Origin: Fodinibius sp964490705
GTDB taxonomy: Bacteria; Bacteroidota; Rhodothermia; Balneolales; Balneolaceae
Direction of reading: 5' to 3'
Length of the DNA: 64,000 nucleotides
NCBI GenBank assembly: GCA_964490705.1
Contig: CAZBCG010000001.1
Coordinates: 124,001-188,000 of the forward strand
The position numbers were made by a program, and so were the translations under genes. Position 1 is the stretch's first letter, and each line of letters begins with the position of its first letter. This document shows, piece by piece, positions 62,420-64,000 of the stretch. Under the pieces are notes generated by a model. The model searched no databases. It was not told the DNA's origin and was given only the letters and a program-made list of their open reading frames with translations.

Positions 62420-63010
62420 TCAGTTAAATTCTACGCCTTTGCGTATCTGATTGAACCGGTGAAGATAATCAATGGAGGAGAAAAACATAAGCGCCAGCGA
62501 TGCGCCCATCAGCATTTGGTGGGCGGCGTGGGCATCGGGATAGAAAAAGGCAGAAAGCCAGTACAATCCCAATACATTTACGCTTATTTTGCCCGACATT
62601 ACCGCCATGGCTACTTTGCCGCGCAGCTTGCGGATATACAGCGATCCCGCCAAAATAAATGCATCCCGCGCAATTTCGATAATGAAAAACCAGAGTGGGA
62701 TGATGTCGATATAGACGGCGTAGAGAAACAGCAAGAAGGCGCAGAATTTATCGGCCACAGGATCTAGAATCTTTCCCCACTCGGTCACTTGGTTTGTCAG
62801 GCGCGCGATATACCCGTCCAGGTAATCCGAAAAAATGCCGTATAGAACAAGAGCCGTAATGACCCACGTAATTTGCTGTCCATTTGTATAGTGTAGATAA
62901 ACGATCGGCAGTGCAACTAAAATCCGCGAAAAAGAGATCGCATTGGACCAGGTAAACAGATCCTGTTTGACCTCAAACTGCTGCTGATCGATGTTGAATG
63001 TTTCGGACAA
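62420..63010 (-). CDS. CDP-alcohol phosphatidyltransferase (PgsA-like)
   Basis: A 196-residue membrane enzyme. The CDP-alcohol phosphotransferase signature is complete: Asp62, Asp65, Gly66, Ala69, Arg70, Gly79, Asp83, Asp87 in SDYLDGYIARLTNQVTEWGKILDPVADK. Six membrane helices are predicted. It probably makes phosphatidylglycerophosphate from CDP-diacylglycerol and glycerol 3-phosphate, but related enzymes use other alcohols. The start ATG 63010 gives an N-terminal hydrophilic arm. Confidence 0.9.
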   Translation of the reverse strand: MSETFNIDQQQFEVKQDLFTWSNAISFSRILVALPIVYLHYTNGQQITWVITALVLYGIFSDYLDGYIARLTNQVTEWGKILDPVADKFCAFLLFLYAVYIDIIPLWFFIIEIARDAFILAGSLYIRKLRGKVAMAVMSGKISVNVLGLYWLSAFFYPDAHAAHQMLMGASLALMFFSSIDYLHRFNQIRKGVEFN

Positions 63011-63087
63011 CGGAAACCAATATCTTTGTTATTATTCGAGTGCAAACTCGATGAACGCCTGAACGCAAAGATACAAAAAATCTAGCT

Positions 63088-63663
63088 ATGAACGATTCGC
63101 ATAAATTAGTAGAACGCACGATTTCATCAAAAGAGATATTTAATGGCCGCCTGCTTCATGTCTTTTTTGATGAAGCCAAGCTGCCCGACGGCTCAACGTC
63201 AACCCGCGAATGGATTAAGCATCCCGGCGCATCGGCGGTGGTGCCGGTCTTCGAGAATGGGGATATCATGATGGTGCGGCAGTTTCGCTATCCGATGGCA
63301 CAAATCTTTTACGAAGTGCCGGCCGGCAAGATCGATCCCGATGAAAATGCGGATTCCACGGCCAAGCGCGAGCTGAGAGAAGAGGCCGGTCTTGAATGTC
63401 AATCATTTGCTTACGTGGGACATTTTTATCCCGGCATTGGCTATTCGGATGAAATTATTCACTGCTACGTCGCATGGAACATCGCTAGTTTCGATCAACA
63501 GGTAGATTTGGACGAATTTGTGATTACAGAGCGGTTGCCGTTTGCCGAGGCTATCGAGATGGTACATAGCGGCGAAATTACGGATGGCAAAACAGTAATT
63601 GCTTTGCTTCGCACCTGGCACTGGTGGCAACAAAATGGACCGTTTTCAGTTGGCAGAAGTTAA
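63088..63663 (+). CDS. NUDIX hydrolase, ADP-ribose pyrophosphatase-like
   Basis: A 191-residue cytoplasmic enzyme. The Nudix box is complete (Gly80-x5-Glu86-x7-Arg94-Glu95-Leu-x-Glu98-Glu99-x-Gly101). The N-terminal dimerisation strands (ERTISSKEIFNGRLLHVFFDEAKLPDGSTSTREWIKHPGASAVVPVF) match the ADP-ribose pyrophosphatase type (NudF/YjhB group). It would clean up ADP-ribose and related nucleoside diphosphate sugars. A 14-bp-stem hairpin follows. Confidence 0.93.
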   Translation: MNDSHKLVERTISSKEIFNGRLLHVFFDEAKLPDGSTSTREWIKHPGASAVVPVFENGDIMMVRQFRYPMAQIFYEVPAGKIDPDENADSTAKRELREEAGLECQSFAYVGHFYPGIGYSDEIIHCYVAWNIASFDQQVDLDEFVITERLPFAEAIEMVHSGEITDGKTVIALLRTWHWWQQNGPFSVGRS

Positions 63664-63668
63664 ACGTC

Positions 63669-63711
63669 AAAAGTGAAATGGCCGGTATAGCTTTCGAGCC
63701 GTTTCACTTTT
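63669..63711. terminator. Bidirectional terminator between NUDIX gene and partial gene
   Basis: AAAAGTGAAATGGC and GCCGTTTCACTTTT form a 14-bp stem with one T-G wobble and a 15-nt loop. U-tracts are available on both strands. It lies between convergent genes. Confidence 0.8.
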
Positions 63712-63727
63712 CACTTCTGCCGTCTAT

Positions 63728-64000
63728 TTACTGTATAATCCCCTCTTCTACGGCCAGTTCGTACAGCGATTTGTGCAGGTCGGCATCGGTAATGTCCCCG
63801 CGGTTGATCAACTCTTCAACTTCATCGCCGCGTAACAGCAAAATGCAGCCCATCTCATTGAGCACCTCATCAAATTTACGGGGATCTGCATTCGAAAGTT
63901 TTTCAAGATCAATGCCATCGGGACTTTTGGTGAGATTTACGAGGCAGTAAAAGGTATCTTCATCACTTTCCTCGTCGCCAAAGCCGAATATTTCGAGTTT
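63728..64000 (-). CDS. Unknown protein (5' part beyond the window)
   Basis: An open minus-strand frame running off the right edge; stop TAA at 63728-63730, 90 residues visible. The visible part is acidic (KLEIFGFGDEESDEDTFYCL, DPRKFDEVLNEMGCILLLRG, DEVEELINRGDITDADLHKS). The alternating helical pattern resembles small regulatory or adaptor proteins, but no family was recognised. The hairpin at 63669-63711 would terminate it. Confidence 0.7.
   Translation of the reverse strand, partial: KLEIFGFGDEESDEDTFYCLVNLTKSPDGIDLEKLSNADPRKFDEVLNEMGCILLLRGDEVEELINRGDITDADLHKSLYELAVEEGIIQ

Overview
The window reads as a chromosomal segment of a Bacteroidota/Balneolota-type bacterium, most likely a marine or moderately halophilic heterotroph of the Balneolales group. 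This rests on the gene repertoire (a DUF5687 exporter permease with its ATPase, a DUF5916-type barrel, large exported M14, M16 and M28 peptidases, an Asp-box propeller protein, a TPR-CHAT protein), the often weak Shine-Dalgarno signals, and intergenic hairpin repeats of the kind common in these phyla. It is inference without a database search. No rRNA, tRNA, CRISPR array or insertion-sequence transposase was seen.

Layout. 1-9.4 kb: partial exonuclease III, a MarR regulator with a palindromic operator candidate, a LolC/E-type permease, a large Asp-box propeller protein, MscS, adenylate kinase, a phosphatase-like metalloenzyme and Dtd. 9.4-9.8 kb: a gene-free AT-rich stretch with three perfect DnaA boxes and several near matches, a good chromosomal origin candidate. 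9.8-31 kb: mostly housekeeping and envelope genes (purM, DUF5687-ABC exporter, fabF, a peptidase/propeller/barrel protein, hemolysin III, M28 peptidase, scpA, a sigma factor with a membrane TPR partner, ruvB, metK, M14 peptidase), plus one broken lipoprotein gene. 31-37 kb: BaeRF-like protein, Nramp-related transporter, DUF1697, HAD, DUF72. 37-47.4 kb: an accessory island of small, mostly plus-strand genes (VOC/glyoxalase-fold, DinB, RibD-like reductases, AHSA1, DUF899, two intact AraC-type regulators) with remnants, a VOC-AraC chimera and a palindromic repeat. 47.5-54 kb: a ClpP paralogue, an HhH lipoprotein pair, a frameshifted YdeI-like gene, and a BlaI/M56 pair divergent from a DUF5916-type barrel gene with three identical-core operators between them. 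54-61.3 kb: M16 peptidase, a DUF559 nuclease gene framed by inverted and direct repeats, and an exported TPR-CHAT protease divergent from an unannotated 37-residue acidic Gly/Ser/Asp-rich peptide gene that has its own SD and terminator. 61.3-64 kb: ftsY, a pgsA-like gene, a NUDIX hydrolase and a partial unknown gene.

Best leads: the origin-like cluster at about 9389-9745; the small peptide/TPR-CHAT divergent locus at about 58.0-61.27 kb; the DUF559 cassette at about 57.39-58.00 kb; and the BlaI-type operator triplet at 52149-52250. At least five genes are decayed or chimeric (13155-13531, 34579-34706, 42051-42134, 46846-47391, 49236-49813), so the accessory parts are actively remodelled.
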